Assembly (NCBI GenBank): GCA_944392615.1
Contig: CALXXF010000014.1
Coordinates: 1 to 55,306, forward strand
From: an uncultured Clostridia bacterium
Lineage (GTDB): Bacteria; Bacillota; Clostridia; Oscillospirales; CAG-272
DNA: 55,306 nt
Direction of reading: 5' to 3'
Position 1 is the first letter of the stretch. Each line of letters begins with the position of its first letter. Below are positions 8,438 through 18,289 of this stretch, piece by piece. The notes under the pieces are model-generated. The model had not been told where the DNA came from, ran no database searches, and saw only the letters and a program-made list of their open reading frames with translations. Made by a program: the position numbers and the translations under genes.

Positions 8438-9379
8438 TCACCCCCTGTCGGACAGTCCGCCTGAAACGAGACTGCCGATCATGCCGGACGCCTCCGTATG
8501 AAATTTTTTTGCTTTTTCAACATCGTTCATTATTGCCTCTTTGAGCTGAGCTATGTCGGCAAACTTCTTTTCCGGCCGCAGAAAACGCAGAAAAAATATC
8601 CTTACCTTTTTTTCGTAAAAATCCCCGCTGTCAAAAAGCAGATTCGTCTCGCAGGTCACGTGATTTTTTCTGATGGTGGGGTTATATCCTACATTTGACA
8701 CCCCGGCGAGCATGCGGCCGTCTGACTCGCATACCGTTATGTATACCCCGTGCTCAGGCATTGCCTTTTCGGGATATTCTATATTGAGAGTCGGAACGAG
8801 CTTCTTTCCCTCCGAGTATCCGTGCTCTACCGTCCCTTCGATAAAGAATGGACGCCCCATCATAGCGGTAACATCATCGCAGCTTCCGGACGCCAGGCGC
8901 TTTCTTATTTCGCTTGAGCTTATTATACAGCCGTTATATTTACACGCAGGCAATGTTATTTGCTCAATCCCGTATTTTTCTGAAAGGGAGGCAAGAAGCG
9001 AGCTGTCGCCTGCCGCACCCTTGCCGAAACGAAAATTGAATCCGCATACCACTGCGGCGCATCCGCAGTTTCTGAGTACGGTTGAAACGAATTTATCACA
9101 GGACATGTCCCGCAGGGAGTCAAAATGCGCAAGAAAGACCCTCTCAATACCGTGATTTTCCATAAGCGCCAGTTTTTCCTCTGTCGTGGTGAGACAGTCG
9201 CTGCGCCGAAGGTCAAAAGTAAATACCGAAGGGGTAAGTCCTCTGATGTTCTTTACGGTATCTAACAGGGTCATGTGTGCTTTATGAAGACCGTCAAAAT
9301 TTCCTATTGCTACAGCAGAGTCCGGGACGGCTACGCGGGGCTCTGACATACTTGTTTCATCAATTCTTATAATTTCCAT
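8438..9379 (-). CDS. ribF: bifunctional riboflavin kinase / FAD synthetase
   Basis: Cytoplasmic enzyme converting riboflavin to FMN and then FAD. The N-terminal FMN adenylyltransferase domain shows GNFDGLHKAH near residues 26-35 (the second nucleotide-binding Gly of the usual GxH is Ala here), GFNFRFGKGAAGD near 115-127, and SSSEIRKRL. The C-terminal flavokinase domain shows the GTVEHG, PTLNI and GYNPT blocks. About 313 residues, the normal length. No FMN riboswitch is visible upstream. The gene is first in a two-gene unit with the carboxypeptidase homologue, whose ribosome binding site overlaps the ribF stop. Confidence 0.96.
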   Translation of the reverse strand: MEIIRIDETSMSEPRVAVPDSAVAIGNFDGLHKAHMTLLDTVKNIRGLTPSVFTFDLRRSDCLTTTEEKLALMENHGIERVFLAHFDSLRDMSCDKFVSTVLRNCGCAAVVCGFNFRFGKGAAGDSSLLASLSEKYGIEQITLPACKYNGCIISSSEIRKRLASGSCDDVTAMMGRPFFIEGTVEHGYSEGKKLVPTLNIEYPEKAMPEHGVYITVCESDGRMLAGVSNVGYNPTIRKNHVTCETNLLFDSGDFYEKKVRIFFLRFLRPEKKFADIAQLKEAIMNDVEKAKKFHTEASGMIGSLVSGGLSDRG

Positions 9380-9569
9380 TTACACTATCCGATACTACCA
9401 AGGACGGGCGCGGCAAAACCGATGCCGAATCAGTGAAAATGTACCTGTAAGTCACGCGATGCCAATGTAGGTCAACGGGCAGAGCGGCACAGACTGCCGG
9501 CCACAGTACAACCGCTTTGCAGCGCGCAGTCACAGACTGCCGGAGCAGGTAAAATACGGCACATATATC

Positions 9570-9839
9570 TCACTGGGAGATGTAATTGCTGACAATTATA
9601 TTGAGAAGCTCGTCCCTGTCAACTTTTCTTATTATGCTGCGTGCGTTGTTGTAATTTGTTATATACGTGGGATCCTCGGTCAGCAGATATCCGACAATCT
9701 GGCTTACTGGGTCATAGCCCTTGATTCTCAGAGCTTCATAAACGAGGGTAATTATATTTCTGATGTATGCCTCACGTTCTTTGTCCATAGTGAAGGTTAT
9801 TGTACTGTCCTCAGTTCTTTCATTTCTCTGCTCTGCCAT
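9570..9839 (-). CDS. ireB: IreB family regulatory phosphoprotein (UPF0297)
   Basis: An 89-residue protein of the IreB/YrzL family (formerly DUF965). It matches the family along its length, including FTMDKEREAYIRNII, VYEALRIKGYDP and the C-terminal block DRDELLNIIVSNYIS. In Enterococcus faecalis IreB is a substrate of the Ser/Thr kinase IreK and affects cephalosporin resistance. GGGAG lies 8 nt before the ATG. In many Firmicutes the gene sits with alaS and ruvX; here it is alone. Confidence 0.95.
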   Translation of the reverse strand: MAEQRNERTEDSTITFTMDKEREAYIRNIITLVYEALRIKGYDPVSQIVGYLLTEDPTYITNYNNARSIIRKVDRDELLNIIVSNYISQ

Positions 9840-9972
9840 GATTAAACTCCCGGTTCTTTAGTTTCGCCGGCTGATACCCTTAACACACCGGCGGAGATTG
9901 GTTTTCTGAGTGGCTGGCTCCGGACGACATCAATGTCCGGCTTGTGCAAATCTATATACTGATACACTTTAC

Positions 9973-10001
9973 ATTATACACTCTTTTATCGGGATTTTCA
10001 A
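9973..10001 (-). promoter_or_regulatory. sigma-A promoter of ireB
   Basis: On the minus strand, TTGAAA (10001-9996), a 17-nt spacer and a perfect TATAAT (9978-9973). It predicts a leader of about 125 nt before ireB. Confidence 0.75.
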
Positions 10002-10129
10002 TAGTTAAATAATATTTTGATAAAAAATGCGAATAATTATTTCTGCCGGGTTTTCCGGTAAATTACTTTTTTACAGGAAATATCGCGTGCCGGATGTCTT
10101 TCATTTTTATCACGGAGGGTCGGAATATA

Positions 10130-10816
10130 ATGGAATATCTCGGAATATTTTTAAGAGCGCTTCTTTCGCTTGTCGTGCTCTTTGTCTTCACCAAACTGCT
10201 CGGAAAGCGCCAGATATCCGATTTGAGTCTTTTCGACTATATAAACGGTATGACGATAGGGTCAATAGCCGCCGAAATGGCGACCGGCATAGAAAGAAAC
10301 ATCTGGGTGGGAATAATAGGAATGGGCGTTTACGGGCTCTCTGTTCTTGCTATAGATATAATAGACAGGAAATCAATACGTGCACGCAGATTTTTTTCGG
10401 GTACGCCGACTATTCTTTATGAAAACGGAAAATTCAAAAAGAAAAATTTTGCAAGGGCGCAGATATCCATAAGCGAGTTTCAGGAGATGTGCCGCATAAA
10501 CGGATATTACTATATAGACGATATAGAGAGCGCCCAGATGGAGTCTAACGGAAAGCTGTCTGTGCTTCCAAAGGTCGAAGCACGGGCTGCTACAGTAAAG
10601 GATCTGTCGTCCGGAGCGGGGCAGGGCGCTCCGGCAAAGGCGCCTGTGAGCGTGATATACGACGGAAGAATACTTTCAGGCAACCTCAAGACGCTCGGAT
10701 TTGATGAAAGATGGCTCGAAAAAAAGCTTGCGGAGAAAAACGTCGCGAGAAAGGATGTGTTTCTTGCAACCGCAGACAGAAGCGGGTCAGAGCTCACAAT
10801 TTATCTGTTTGAATAG
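10130..10816 (+). CDS. DUF421 family membrane protein (YetF-like)
   Basis: A 228-residue protein with three N-terminal membrane helices (roughly residues 3-25, 38-55, 60-80), followed by a soluble domain. The family blocks FTKLLGKRQISDLSLFDYI and the later ISEFQEMCRINGYYYIDDIE are typical of YetF/YdfR proteins. Some of these are spore-associated in Bacillus, but the biochemical role is unknown. The start ATG at 10130 is preceded by GGAGGG at a spacing of 10. A longer frame opens at 10094 without a ribosome binding site. It stands alone between ireB and a small hypothetical. Confidence 0.88.
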   Translation: MEYLGIFLRALLSLVVLFVFTKLLGKRQISDLSLFDYINGMTIGSIAAEMATGIERNIWVGIIGMGVYGLSVLAIDIIDRKSIRARRFFSGTPTILYENGKFKKKNFARAQISISEFQEMCRINGYYYIDDIESAQMESNGKLSVLPKVEARAATVKDLSSGAGQGAPAKAPVSVIYDGRILSGNLKTLGFDERWLEKKLAEKNVARKDVFLATADRSGSELTIYLFE

Positions 10817-10973
10817 AGATTCCGGGTCGCGGCACAATGCGGCACGATGCAGTACAGGATATGGCACAGGAAGCAATACGGATCATTTTTCTGTCATAGG
10901 GAAGCACCGCTTTTTCTGACATTGCCGGAGGCAAAACGCTTTAAGGGCAAACACCTGCGGTGAGTGTATATAT

Positions 10974-11306
10974 CTACTTTATGTATGAAGTAAAATGAAG
11001 GGTTATTTTCCTGAAATTTCCCCCGTTTTCAATATCGCATCCGCTTACTATAACTCCGTCCCCACTCATAAGCGGAGAAAAATCCGTTTCGTCGACTATT
11101 GAACGAAAAATTATTTTTGAAGACGAAAGTACTATCAATTCCCCGCCGCGGACGCTTATGCTTCCTGCTTTACCTATTACTATTTCCTGATCGTCTATTC
11201 TTTCATCGGCATATTTTATGAAAATTCCGTTGTATCTGCATGCCATTTCACGACGAAAGGCAGTGCTTGAAACATCGTTTTTCTTTCTTTTAAGAAAATT
11301 AAACAC
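10974..11306 (-). CDS. small hypothetical protein
   Basis: A 110-residue basic protein starting with MFNFLKRKKND. I do not recognise a family. The middle and C-terminal half alternate short beta-strand-like segments (KAGSISVRGGELIVLSSSKIIFRS is an example region), compatible with a small beta-barrel or sandwich. There is no signal peptide or membrane helix. It starts at GTG with AGAGGGGTG just upstream, which is the main support that it is real. It is divergent from typA, from which 130 bp separate it. Confidence 0.65.
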   Translation of the reverse strand: MFNFLKRKKNDVSSTAFRREMACRYNGIFIKYADERIDDQEIVIGKAGSISVRGGELIVLSSSKIIFRSIVDETDFSPLMSGDGVIVSGCDIENGGNFRKITLHFTSYIK

Positions 11307-11436
11307 AAATTCACACCCCTCTTTACCATTTTAGCATTAAGATAAACAAAATTCAACTTTTTTTACGAAAACACTTCCTTTTTTTCATGTTTTGTGATAA
11401 AATCTAAAAGTTAAAGACGGTTGGGAGTGTGTCAAA

Positions 11437-13263
11437 TTGATAAGAAATGATCTTAGAAACATAGCCATTATAGCCCATGTCGACCACGGTAAAACCACGC
11501 TCGTTGACGAAATGCTCAAGCAGGGCGGCGTGTATCGCGACAATCAGGCGACAACGGTCAGGGTAATGGACTCCGGAGACCTGGAGAGAGAACGCGGTAT
11601 AACAATACTTGCCAAGAATACCGCCATTCACTATAAAGATACCAAAATAAACATAATAGATACCCCCGGACATGCCGATTTCGGCGGCGAAGTAGAGAGA
11701 ATACTGAAGATGGTAAACGGTGTGCTTCTTCTGGTCGATGCCGCCGAGGGTCCGATGCCTCAGACGCGCTTTGTACTGCAAAGGGCTCTTGAGCTCAATC
11801 ACCGCGTTATCGTTGTCATAAATAAAATTGATAAGCCCGACGCCCGCATACACGAGGTTGTAGACGAGGTGCTTGAGCTTCTCATGGATCTCGACGCTAC
11901 AGATGAGCAGCTCGACAGCCCCATGCTCTTCTGCTCAGGAAGAGCGGGCACGGCTTCATATTCGCCTGATGAGGCGGGAACCGATCTCAAGCCCTTGCTT
12001 GATACGATACTTGACTATATTCCGGCACCTTCCGGAGATGAAAATGCTCCGCTCCAGCTTCTTGTTTCGTCTATAGATTACAACGATTATGTCGGAAGGA
12101 TAGGTATAGGAAGGGTTGAAACCGGTGTCGTAAAGGTGGGTGCCGATGCCGTTATCTGCAACTATCATAATCCGGGACAGACCAAAAGGACGAAAATTGT
12201 GTCGCTTTATCAGTTCGACGGACTCAAGAGAGCGGCGTGCGAATCAGCTTTTCCCGGAGACATAGTCTGCTTCTCCGGAGCGGAGGACATTACTATCGGG
12301 GATACAATATGCTCTCCCGACTCTGTGGCACCCCTTCCGTTTGTAAAGATAAGCGAGCCTACCCTTGAAATGACCTTTATGGTAAATACAAGTCCTTTCG
12401 CAGGCAGGGAAGGCAAATACGTCACATCAAGACAGATAAGGGATCGCCTGTATAATGAGCTTCTGAAGGACGTCTCACTCAGGGTAAGCGACGGGGAAAC
12501 AACAGACAGCTTCAGGGTGTGTGGCAGGGGAGAAATGCACCTGTCAATACTCATAGAAACCATGAGGCGCGAAGGCTATGAGCTTTCGGTAACGGCGCCA
12601 AGAGTCATATACAAAGAGATAGACGGAGTGAAGTGCGAGCCTATTGAGAGGGTTTATATAGACGTCGCTGAGGAATACACGGGTGCCGTCATGGAAAAGC
12701 TCGGCGCACGCAAGGCTGACCTTGAGAAAATGGAATTGCACGGGAGCCGCATGCGTATAGAATATCTGATACCTACCAGGTGTCTGTTCGGCTACAGAAG
12801 CAAATTTATGACAGATACGCGCGGCGAGGGTATAATAAACACCACTTTTGAATGCTATGCTCCCTACAAGGGCGATATAGTTTCAAGGTATACAGGCTCT
12901 CTCGTTGCATCGGAGGCGGGCGTTACTACTTCATACGGCTGCTACAACGTACAGGACAGGGGCGCGCTCTTCATCGGTACACAGACTCCTGTGTACGAGG
13001 GTATGATAGTGGGTGAAAATCCCAAGCAGGGAGATATAGTCGTGAATCCCTGCAAGGAAAAGCATCTCACTGCAATACGTTCGGCTGGTGCTGATGAAGC
13101 TCTCAGACTTGTTCCGCCCAAAATAATGGGTCTTGAAGAGGCGATAGAGTTTATCGCGCCTGACGAGCTTATAGAGGTCACACCGAAAAATATCCGTCTC
13201 AGAAAAGCTATACTGAACACTCAGCTGAGGCTCAAGGCGCAGGCGAAGGCTACAAAAGGCTGA
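11437..13263 (+). CDS. typA: translational GTPase TypA/BipA
   Basis: Ribosome-associated GTPase of 608 residues, the usual length. G1 is AHVDHGKTT at 13-21. Switch I contains [11 protein letters not shown], the G3 motif is [10 protein letters not shown], and G4 is NKID. EF-G-like domains follow, then the TypA-specific C-terminal domain ([18 protein letters not shown] region). The start is TTG at 11437, supported by GGGAG nine bases upstream and by homology, which begins at once with [28 protein letters not shown] element at about 11392-11402 may be an extended -10 box, but no good -35 box accompanies it. Confidence 0.97.
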   Translation: MIRNDLRNIAIIAHVDHGKTTLVDEMLKQGGVYRDNQATTVRVMDSGDLERERGITILAKNTAIHYKDTKINIIDTPGHADFGGEVERILKMVNGVLLLVDAAEGPMPQTRFVLQRALELNHRVIVVINKIDKPDARIHEVVDEVLELLMDLDATDEQLDSPMLFCSGRAGTASYSPDEAGTDLKPLLDTILDYIPAPSGDENAPLQLLVSSIDYNDYVGRIGIGRVETGVVKVGADAVICNYHNPGQTKRTKIVSLYQFDGLKRAACESAFPGDIVCFSGAEDITIGDTICSPDSVAPLPFVKISEPTLEMTFMVNTSPFAGREGKYVTSRQIRDRLYNELLKDVSLRVSDGETTDSFRVCGRGEMHLSILIETMRREGYELSVTAPRVIYKEIDGVKCEPIERVYIDVAEEYTGAVMEKLGARKADLEKMELHGSRMRIEYLIPTRCLFGYRSKFMTDTRGEGIINTTFECYAPYKGDIVSRYTGSLVASEAGVTTSYGCYNVQDRGALFIGTQTPVYEGMIVGENPKQGDIVVNPCKEKHLTAIRSAGADEALRLVPPKIMGLEEAIEFIAPDELIEVTPKNIRLRKAILNTQLRLKAQAKATKG

Positions 13264-13523
13264 ACGCTGAAGAGTAGTGTTGAACTGCGCGAGACGTAAC
13301 TTGCCCTTACCGCTTATACGCCGGATTTTTTCCACTGTCTTAAGGGTGAGGCGGTCATTGCCCAATAAATACCGCTGTTGCCATCACAAGCCGGCGAGAT
13401 GCCGCCTGATGGCGGCAACGCTGCCGTAGCAGCAGCCGGTTTCAATCAGTACAGACTGCAATCAATAGACAGTCCTTGGCTATCCAGTGATGCGACTTGT
13501 CTCTTTTATATCCGTATAAAAAT

Positions 13524-13583
13524 AAAGACGCTTTGCGCTTACAGGGAATCATCTGACCTGAATGCGCTACAGCGTCTTTTTTT
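13524..13583. terminator. bidirectional terminator between typA and comM
   Basis: AAAGACGCT and AGCGTCTTT form the base of a hairpin, with TGCGC/GCGCT pairing further in, and T-runs on the right (plus) and A-rich sequence on the left (minus). It serves the convergent typA and comM genes. Confidence 0.75.
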
Positions 13584-13695
13584 GTATTTGACTGCGATAG
13601 ATTAAATGTCCGAGTGATAGAGGCAAAAGGCTGAAAGAATAAGAGCGCCGGTTTTCCGGAACGCACGGCATAATAGGGCAGAGTATAAAAGTCGG

Positions 13696-13735
13696 AACAG
13701 AAAAGCAGAAACAGAAAAGCAGAAACAGAAAAGCA
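13696..13735. repeat. short tandem repeat, 14-bp unit
   Basis: Almost three exact copies of AACAGAAAAGCAGA directly after the comM stop on the non-coding side. Probably a slippage product with no evident function. Confidence 0.7.
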
Positions 13736-13741
13736 GGACGC

Positions 13742-15283
13742 TTACATGCCGTATTTTCTGTCAAGGCTGCGAAGCTGTATTGCCTCTGCCACATGAGCGG
13801 CAGTTATATTTTCGCTCTTATCAAGGTCGGCTATAGTGCGCGCCACGCGAAGTATCCTGTCATGTCCCCGGGCAGACAGACCCAGCGAGGTGAAGGCGTT
13901 TTTCATAAGAGCCGAGGCATCGGTATCAAGTGCACAGTATTTTCGCAGGTGATGGGAATTCATAGCGCTGTTTGAGTGTATCGGTTGTTTGTCGCTTTCA
14001 AAACGGCGCCTTGCAAATTCTCTTGCCGAGTTCACTCTTTCGCGGATCGTCTCAGAGCTCTCGGATTTTTCATTCCCGGATATCTCCTCATATGTAAGGG
14101 AAGCGACCTCCACCTGTATGTCGATGCGGTCTAAAAGAGGTCCGCTTATTTTGGATATGTATTTTCTTATATCTGCCTCACGGCAGGTGCATCTGCCGGA
14201 TGGATGTCCGTAATAGCCGCATTTACATGGATTCATGGCGCACACAAGCATAAAATCCGACGGAAATCTGAATCGCCCCATGACGCGGCTTATGGTTATA
14301 CTGCGGTCCTCCAGAGGCTGGCGAAGCGTTTCGGTTACCTGCTTTGAAAATTCGGGAAGCTCATCAAGGAACAAAACCCCGTTGTGGGCAAGCGATATTT
14401 CTCCCGGAACAGGTATAGAGCCGCCTCCTGAAAGAGCAGCGGCGGACATTGTGTGGTGAGGCGAACGGAACGGGCGCGCCGCCATTATCGGAGTATCTTC
14501 CGGCAGCATTCCGGCGGTCGAATAAATTCTCGTCGTTTCGATAGCTTCTGAAAAGCTCATCTCCGGAAGTATTGACGGTATTCTTTTTGCAAGCATTGAT
14601 TTTCCCGTGCCCGGAGGACCGATGAGAAGTATGTTATGAGCGCCTGCGGCGGCTATTTCTATGGCTCTTTTCGCTTTTTCCTGGCCTCTCACGTCAGCAA
14701 AATCGAGTGAGCAGGAATTATGCCTGACCATTTCGGAAAAATCTGAAATATTGAAGCGCACGGGCTCAATTTTTTTCTCTTCATTCAGTACAGATATGAG
14801 CTCGGATACATTGTCAACCGGATAAACATTTATGCCGTCTACTATCGATGCCTCCGCGGCATTTCCCCTCGGTACGAATATATCCTTTGCTCCGCCGTTT
14901 CTGGCGGCGGTGCACATACAGAGCGCGCCGCGCACGCTGCGTATTTCTCCGGACAAAGATAACTCGCCTATAAAACATTTATCACATACGTCGCCCTTTA
15001 TAACGCGTGCGGCGCTCATTATTCCTACGAGTATTGCAAGATCAAAAGAGGAACCGGTCTTTTTTATGTCGGCGGGGGCAAGGTTTATAACGATTGACCC
15101 GTACGGAAATTTGAAGCCGCTCGATATCACGGCGTTATATATACGCTCGTTGGACTCCTTGACAGCATTGTCCGGCAGTCCTACGACTTCATAGCGCGGC
15201 AGCTTGTCTGTAACGTTGGTCTCTATGGTTACCGGTATGCCGTCCATTCCGAACAGCGCGGCGGACAGGGTCTTTGTAAGCAT
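13742..15283 (-). CDS. comM: YifB/ComM family Mg chelatase-like AAA ATPase
   Basis: A 513-residue cytoplasmic ATPase. The N-terminal 170 residues form the Lon-protease-like ChlI domain (KLPRYEVVGLPDNAVKESNERI). Next is the AAA+ core with Walker A GPPGTGKSMLAK and Walker B GVLFLDELPEF, then a Cys-rich insert (CNPCKCGYYG and CTC) and a C-terminal helical domain ending in SLDRKYGM. ComM is a hexameric branch-migration helicase in natural transformation in Vibrio. Firmicute relatives are widely conserved but less studied. The start at 15283 has a perfect AAAGGAGG 7-8 nt upstream. A longer frame to 15340 begins at the predicted transcription start and is unlikely. comEC also occurs in this window. 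Confidence 0.94.
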   Translation of the reverse strand: MLTKTLSAALFGMDGIPVTIETNVTDKLPRYEVVGLPDNAVKESNERIYNAVISSGFKFPYGSIVINLAPADIKKTGSSFDLAILVGIMSAARVIKGDVCDKCFIGELSLSGEIRSVRGALCMCTAARNGGAKDIFVPRGNAAEASIVDGINVYPVDNVSELISVLNEEKKIEPVRFNISDFSEMVRHNSCSLDFADVRGQEKAKRAIEIAAAGAHNILLIGPPGTGKSMLAKRIPSILPEMSFSEAIETTRIYSTAGMLPEDTPIMAARPFRSPHHTMSAAALSGGGSIPVPGEISLAHNGVLFLDELPEFSKQVTETLRQPLEDRSITISRVMGRFRFPSDFMLVCAMNPCKCGYYGHPSGRCTCREADIRKYISKISGPLLDRIDIQVEVASLTYEEISGNEKSESSETIRERVNSAREFARRRFESDKQPIHSNSAMNSHHLRKYCALDTDASALMKNAFTSLGLSARGHDRILRVARTIADLDKSENITAAHVAEAIQLRSLDRKYGM

Positions 15284-15346
15284 ACTGGCGCCTCCTTTGC
15301 TCTTTGATCTTATCGTAGCGCCGGATTTATCCGGGCTCACATGACC

Positions 15347-15375
15347 ATTGTATCATATCAAATATATATTGTCAA
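15347..15375 (-). promoter_or_regulatory. sigma-A promoter of comM
   Basis: On the minus strand, consensus TTGACA (15375-15370), a 17-nt spacer and TACAAT (15352-15347). Transcription should start near 15340, giving a leader of about 57 nt. Confidence 0.8.
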
Positions 15376-15889
15376 TTTTGAGTATATCGCTTTTGTTGGT
15401 ACTACGTATTATTCTGATATGCGGCATTTATGTTTGAAAAAAGCATCTGACAAGTCGTCACTGTGACGCGATTTACACAAGCCGGGCAATATTCCGCACC
15501 CGAGGTACCGGTCGTTATGCTTACTGAAAATGTTTTGTATCGAACAAACCGGAAACATACTGATTTCAAATCAGCGAAGAGCCTGACCGTACTGTAAAAT
15601 CACCTGTAAAACGCCGGTTTCAGGAAAAGAAAGAGCCCGTCACATGAATAAATCTTCATGACGTATAAAAAAGCGCCGGAAATGAGTCATGCGCAAAAAA
15701 CCACATGGATCTTCCGCAGCACAACCAATCAAAACCGGCACTTACATATATTTTTTTGCTCGGCAGGGCAGGCAGCCCTTCGCATCGGGATAAACACGGA
15801 GGATAGGCAGGCAGCTATGCGTACCAGGGAAAACACAGGAGGCGAGGCTACTTGCCTGGCGCTTTTGCTCTTAATGCCTTGCCTGTCTG
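15376..15889. other. intergenic region comM promoter to pfkA end
   Basis: About 510 bp downstream of pfkA and upstream of the comM promoter. Open frames here run into pfkA antisense and lack ribosome binding sites. I see no clear terminator, RNA or repeat beyond GGCAGGCAGC-like partial duplications near 15765-15815. Confidence 0.5.
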
Positions 15890-16951
15890 TTATTTGGAAA
15901 TATCCATATTCATCCGGTAAACGCGCTCCATTTCCGCGCGCTTTGCCGCACAGAAATCGCGCATTTCAGCTACCTTTTCATCACTGTAGCCGTCGAGTTC
16001 CTCAGGTTTGAGCTTGCCTTTGAACATTCTGTCAAGTGTGAGAGCATAAGAAATATCCTCGTCACAAATCTTGTCTTTGCGCATACACACCACACGGTTG
16101 CTCTTACCGGACAGCAGGAGCTTTACAGCTGCTACTCCCATCTCAGAACCTATCACCCTGTCTCTGAGCGAAGGCGCGCCGCCGCGTACCACATGGGCAA
16201 GCCGTGCAAATCTGGTCTCTATTTCCGTTTTTTCTTCTACTCTTCTTGCAAATTCCTCACCGAAATTACCGAGACCCTCTGAAATAAGAATAATAAAGTT
16301 GCGCTTTCCGTATTTCTTTGACCTGACGAGCTTGTTTATGACTTCGTTTTCATCAAATTTGAATTCAGGTACAAATATGGCAGAGGCGCCAACGGCAATA
16401 CCGGCGTAAAGACCGATATACCCGGAATTTCTTCCCATTACCTCCACGACGCTGCATCTTGCGTGGGATTCACTGGTATCTCTCAGCCTGTCCACCATCT
16501 CTATTGTGGTGTTCATCGCTGTATCGCAACCAATGGTATAATCGGTTGCAGTTATATCATTGTCTATGGTTCCGGGTATTCCTATGCAGGGAAGACCGCG
16601 TACAGTAAGGTCGGTTGCACCGCGGAACGTGCCGTCTCCTCCTATCGCGACTATACCGTCGATCTTGTTGTCACGGCATGTTTTTATTGCAGTCGCAAGA
16701 CCTTCCTCGGTTACAAATTCCTTGCTTCTCGCCGAGTAAAGTATTGTTCCGCCGCGGTTTATTATATTGGAAACGTCGTGATCTGAGAAGAGCTTCATGT
16801 TTCCGGACATGAGGCCTTTGTATCCTTCGTATATTCCGAAAACCTCCACGCCGTTCGAAAGAGCGTATCTTGTCACTGCTCTTATGACAGCATTCATTCC
16901 TGGCGCATCTCCGCCGGAAGTCAATACACCTATTCTTCTGAAGTTGTGCAT
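15890..16951 (-). CDS. pfkA: ATP-dependent 6-phosphofructokinase
   Basis: Glycolytic enzyme phosphorylating fructose 6-phosphate. Motifs: GVLTSGGDAPGMNAVIR at the N-terminus, GGDGTFRGA (a Gly after GGD is typical of ATP users), catalytic PGTIDNDI, and substrate-binding MGRNSGYIGLYAGIA. The sequence PGTIDND rather than PKTIDND also points to ATP rather than pyrophosphate. At 353 residues it is about 30 longer than the E. coli enzyme, the excess lying at the C-terminus. The start ATG at 16951 has AAGGAG 6-7 nt upstream. A longer frame reaching 17014 lacks one. It is monocistronic. Confidence 0.96.
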   Translation of the reverse strand: MHNFRRIGVLTSGGDAPGMNAVIRAVTRYALSNGVEVFGIYEGYKGLMSGNMKLFSDHDVSNIINRGGTILYSARSKEFVTEEGLATAIKTCRDNKIDGIVAIGGDGTFRGATDLTVRGLPCIGIPGTIDNDITATDYTIGCDTAMNTTIEMVDRLRDTSESHARCSVVEVMGRNSGYIGLYAGIAVGASAIFVPEFKFDENEVINKLVRSKKYGKRNFIILISEGLGNFGEEFARRVEEKTEIETRFARLAHVVRGGAPSLRDRVIGSEMGVAAVKLLLSGKSNRVVCMRKDKICDEDISYALTLDRMFKGKLKPEELDGYSDEKVAEMRDFCAAKRAEMERVYRMNMDISK

Positions 16952-17151
16952 AGCAGTCTCCTTGTTGTATATGTTCGTTATTGCGTTTATTATACGTGTG
17001 TTAGTTTTCAGCACACGCCGATGTTTTATTTATCTTATCGGTCTGTAATTTTTATCCAACAACATACAGATATATGATAATACAAAAAGCGGGAAAAATC
17101 AAGCCTTTTTTGGTTTTTAGCTCTTCGGATGTTCTTTTCGGCGAATACAAC

Positions 17152-17185
17152 AAAAAAAAGGCTGCCTTGCCGTAGCAAGACAGCC
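17152..17185 (-). terminator. terminator of the 50-residue peptide gene
   Basis: On the minus strand GGCTGTCTTGC, loop TACG, GCAAGGCAGCC, followed by eight T residues. The stem is 11 bp with one G-T pair. It lies about 60 nt downstream of the small gene's stop. Confidence 0.85.
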
Positions 17186-17244
17186 AAAGAAAACAAACTT
17201 CCGCGGCCTTTCGCTTTGAAAGCTCTTAAGGGCTGACCATTTTG

Positions 17245-17397
17245 TCAGCAGCCGCAGCCGCAGCCGCAGCCGTGGCCTGCTCCGTTGCCGTTGTCATAGC
17301 CGTTTCCGTATCCGTTGCAAAGGATGGAGAAGAGTATAACAGCGATTATGATAAGCCAAAGGGTGGAATCGTCAAATAAGTTGCAAAGGCAGTTCAT
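17245..17397 (-). CDS. 50-residue membrane peptide with Cys/Gly tail
   Basis: A very small protein: N-terminal MNCLCNLFDD, one membrane helix at about 13-27 (LWLIIIAVILFSILC), then an Asn/Gly/Tyr-rich stretch and a tail of four Gly-Cys pairs (last eight residues). The start at 17397 has GGAGG six bases upstream, and a strong terminator follows, so it is a well-formed stand-alone gene. I know small Gly-rich membrane peptides such as YjcZ-type spore proteins from Firmicutes, but cannot assign a family. The Cys tail could bind metal or form disulfides; that is inference. Base composition of the tail (GCAGCC repeats) reflects the repeated codons. Confidence 0.7.
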   Translation of the reverse strand: MNCLCNLFDDSTLWLIIIAVILFSILCNGYGNGYDNGNGAGHGCGCGCGC

Positions 17398-17545
17398 GGA
17401 AAACCTCCGTAGTTTTTTATATAATGTCATTTTGCGGAAAAAGGTTCTTCCACCTGACCGCGGGGATGTCGTCGTCTCCGGGCGGTTCCCTTTTCTTTAA
17501 TATCTTATGACGGAGGTTCATTTTTGGTTACGGCACAAAAAATAT

Positions 17546-18208
17546 TTATTCGAGGTTCAGCTCGTTTATCTCCAGAAAGCTCTCGGCGCTGTTTACACCG
17601 CTCATCGGGAGCGTTGCCGATGCCGAACACTTCTCGCACGTCACGGTCACTCTCCCGTGATGCAGGCGGTAACTATATTTTCCCTTGGTTCCTGGCGGGC
17701 AGCAGCAGTGTATAGCTCCTTCTTCGTCGAGCTCCTTCAGCATGTAGAAAACTATGTCCTCTATAAGAGGATTTTCGCTTTTTAGCGTATCGTCATCCTC
17801 ATCTTCAGGCCTCAACTTGTTCATATCATCTATTCCTGAAGATTTCATGAGTTCCAGCAATTCTCTGTTCGACTGCTCCACAGCTGCGCTTACGTCGTCT
17901 GCACGTCCTATAAAGCATATATCTATTCCCGTGTATGGGCAGGGAAGGCGGAACACGCCCTCCTCTCTTGAAAAAAAGCTGTTCTGTCCTATTGTGAAAT
18001 AGTGAGGCTTCGGACATGCAATGCAGGGAACCCTAAGTCGTATACGTCCGTTGTCGGCATATGTCAGTGTTGCCTCGCTTCCTCTGCATTCGCACCGGAG
18101 CTTCAGCATATCTCCTGACAGGGCAAATATTCCGACCAGGCTCAGTACCGTCGCCCCGCAGGTCGGACAGCGGTAGGCAAGGGTTGTCTCTTTCTTTTCA
18201 AGAAGCAT
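17546..18208 (-). CDS. Cys-rich zinc-ribbon-like hypothetical protein
   Basis: A 220-residue soluble protein with several Cys pairs typical of zinc ribbons: CPTCG at 14-18, CEC near 39, CIAC near 62, CCC near 166 and CEKC near 190. The centre (about 125-140) is highly acidic. I do not recognise a named family. The start has AAGGAG seven bases upstream. It lies 81 bp downstream of the single-pass membrane protein gene on the same strand and probably shares its transcript. A metal-binding or nucleic-acid-binding role is only suggested by the Cys pattern. Confidence 0.75.
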   Translation of the reverse strand: MLLEKKETTLAYRCPTCGATVLSLVGIFALSGDMLKLRCECRGSEATLTYADNGRIRLRVPCIACPKPHYFTIGQNSFFSREEGVFRLPCPYTGIDICFIGRADDVSAAVEQSNRELLELMKSSGIDDMNKLRPEDEDDDTLKSENPLIEDIVFYMLKELDEEGAIHCCCPPGTKGKYSYRLHHGRVTVTCEKCSASATLPMSGVNSAESFLEINELNLE

Positions 18209-18289
18209 ACAGGACTCCTTTCGTCTTTTACGCCCGGCTTCCCTTGGTCAGGGTCATTGCACTTGTATGTTCCTGTGCCGGCTGCCGGG

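Larger units (their letters stand above)
13264..13741. other. convergent intergenic region typA-comM
   Basis: About 480 bp without a supported gene. Contents are the terminator at 13524-13583 and the 14-bp tandem repeat at 13696-13735. Confidence 0.6.

Noticed and set aside
9380..9569. FMN riboswitch upstream of ribF
   Set aside because: The conserved RFN element is not visible. The region holds only a duplicated CACAGACTGCCGG word.
15658..16011. 117-codon plus-strand frame
   Set aside because: It runs into the antisense of pfkA and has no ribosome binding site.
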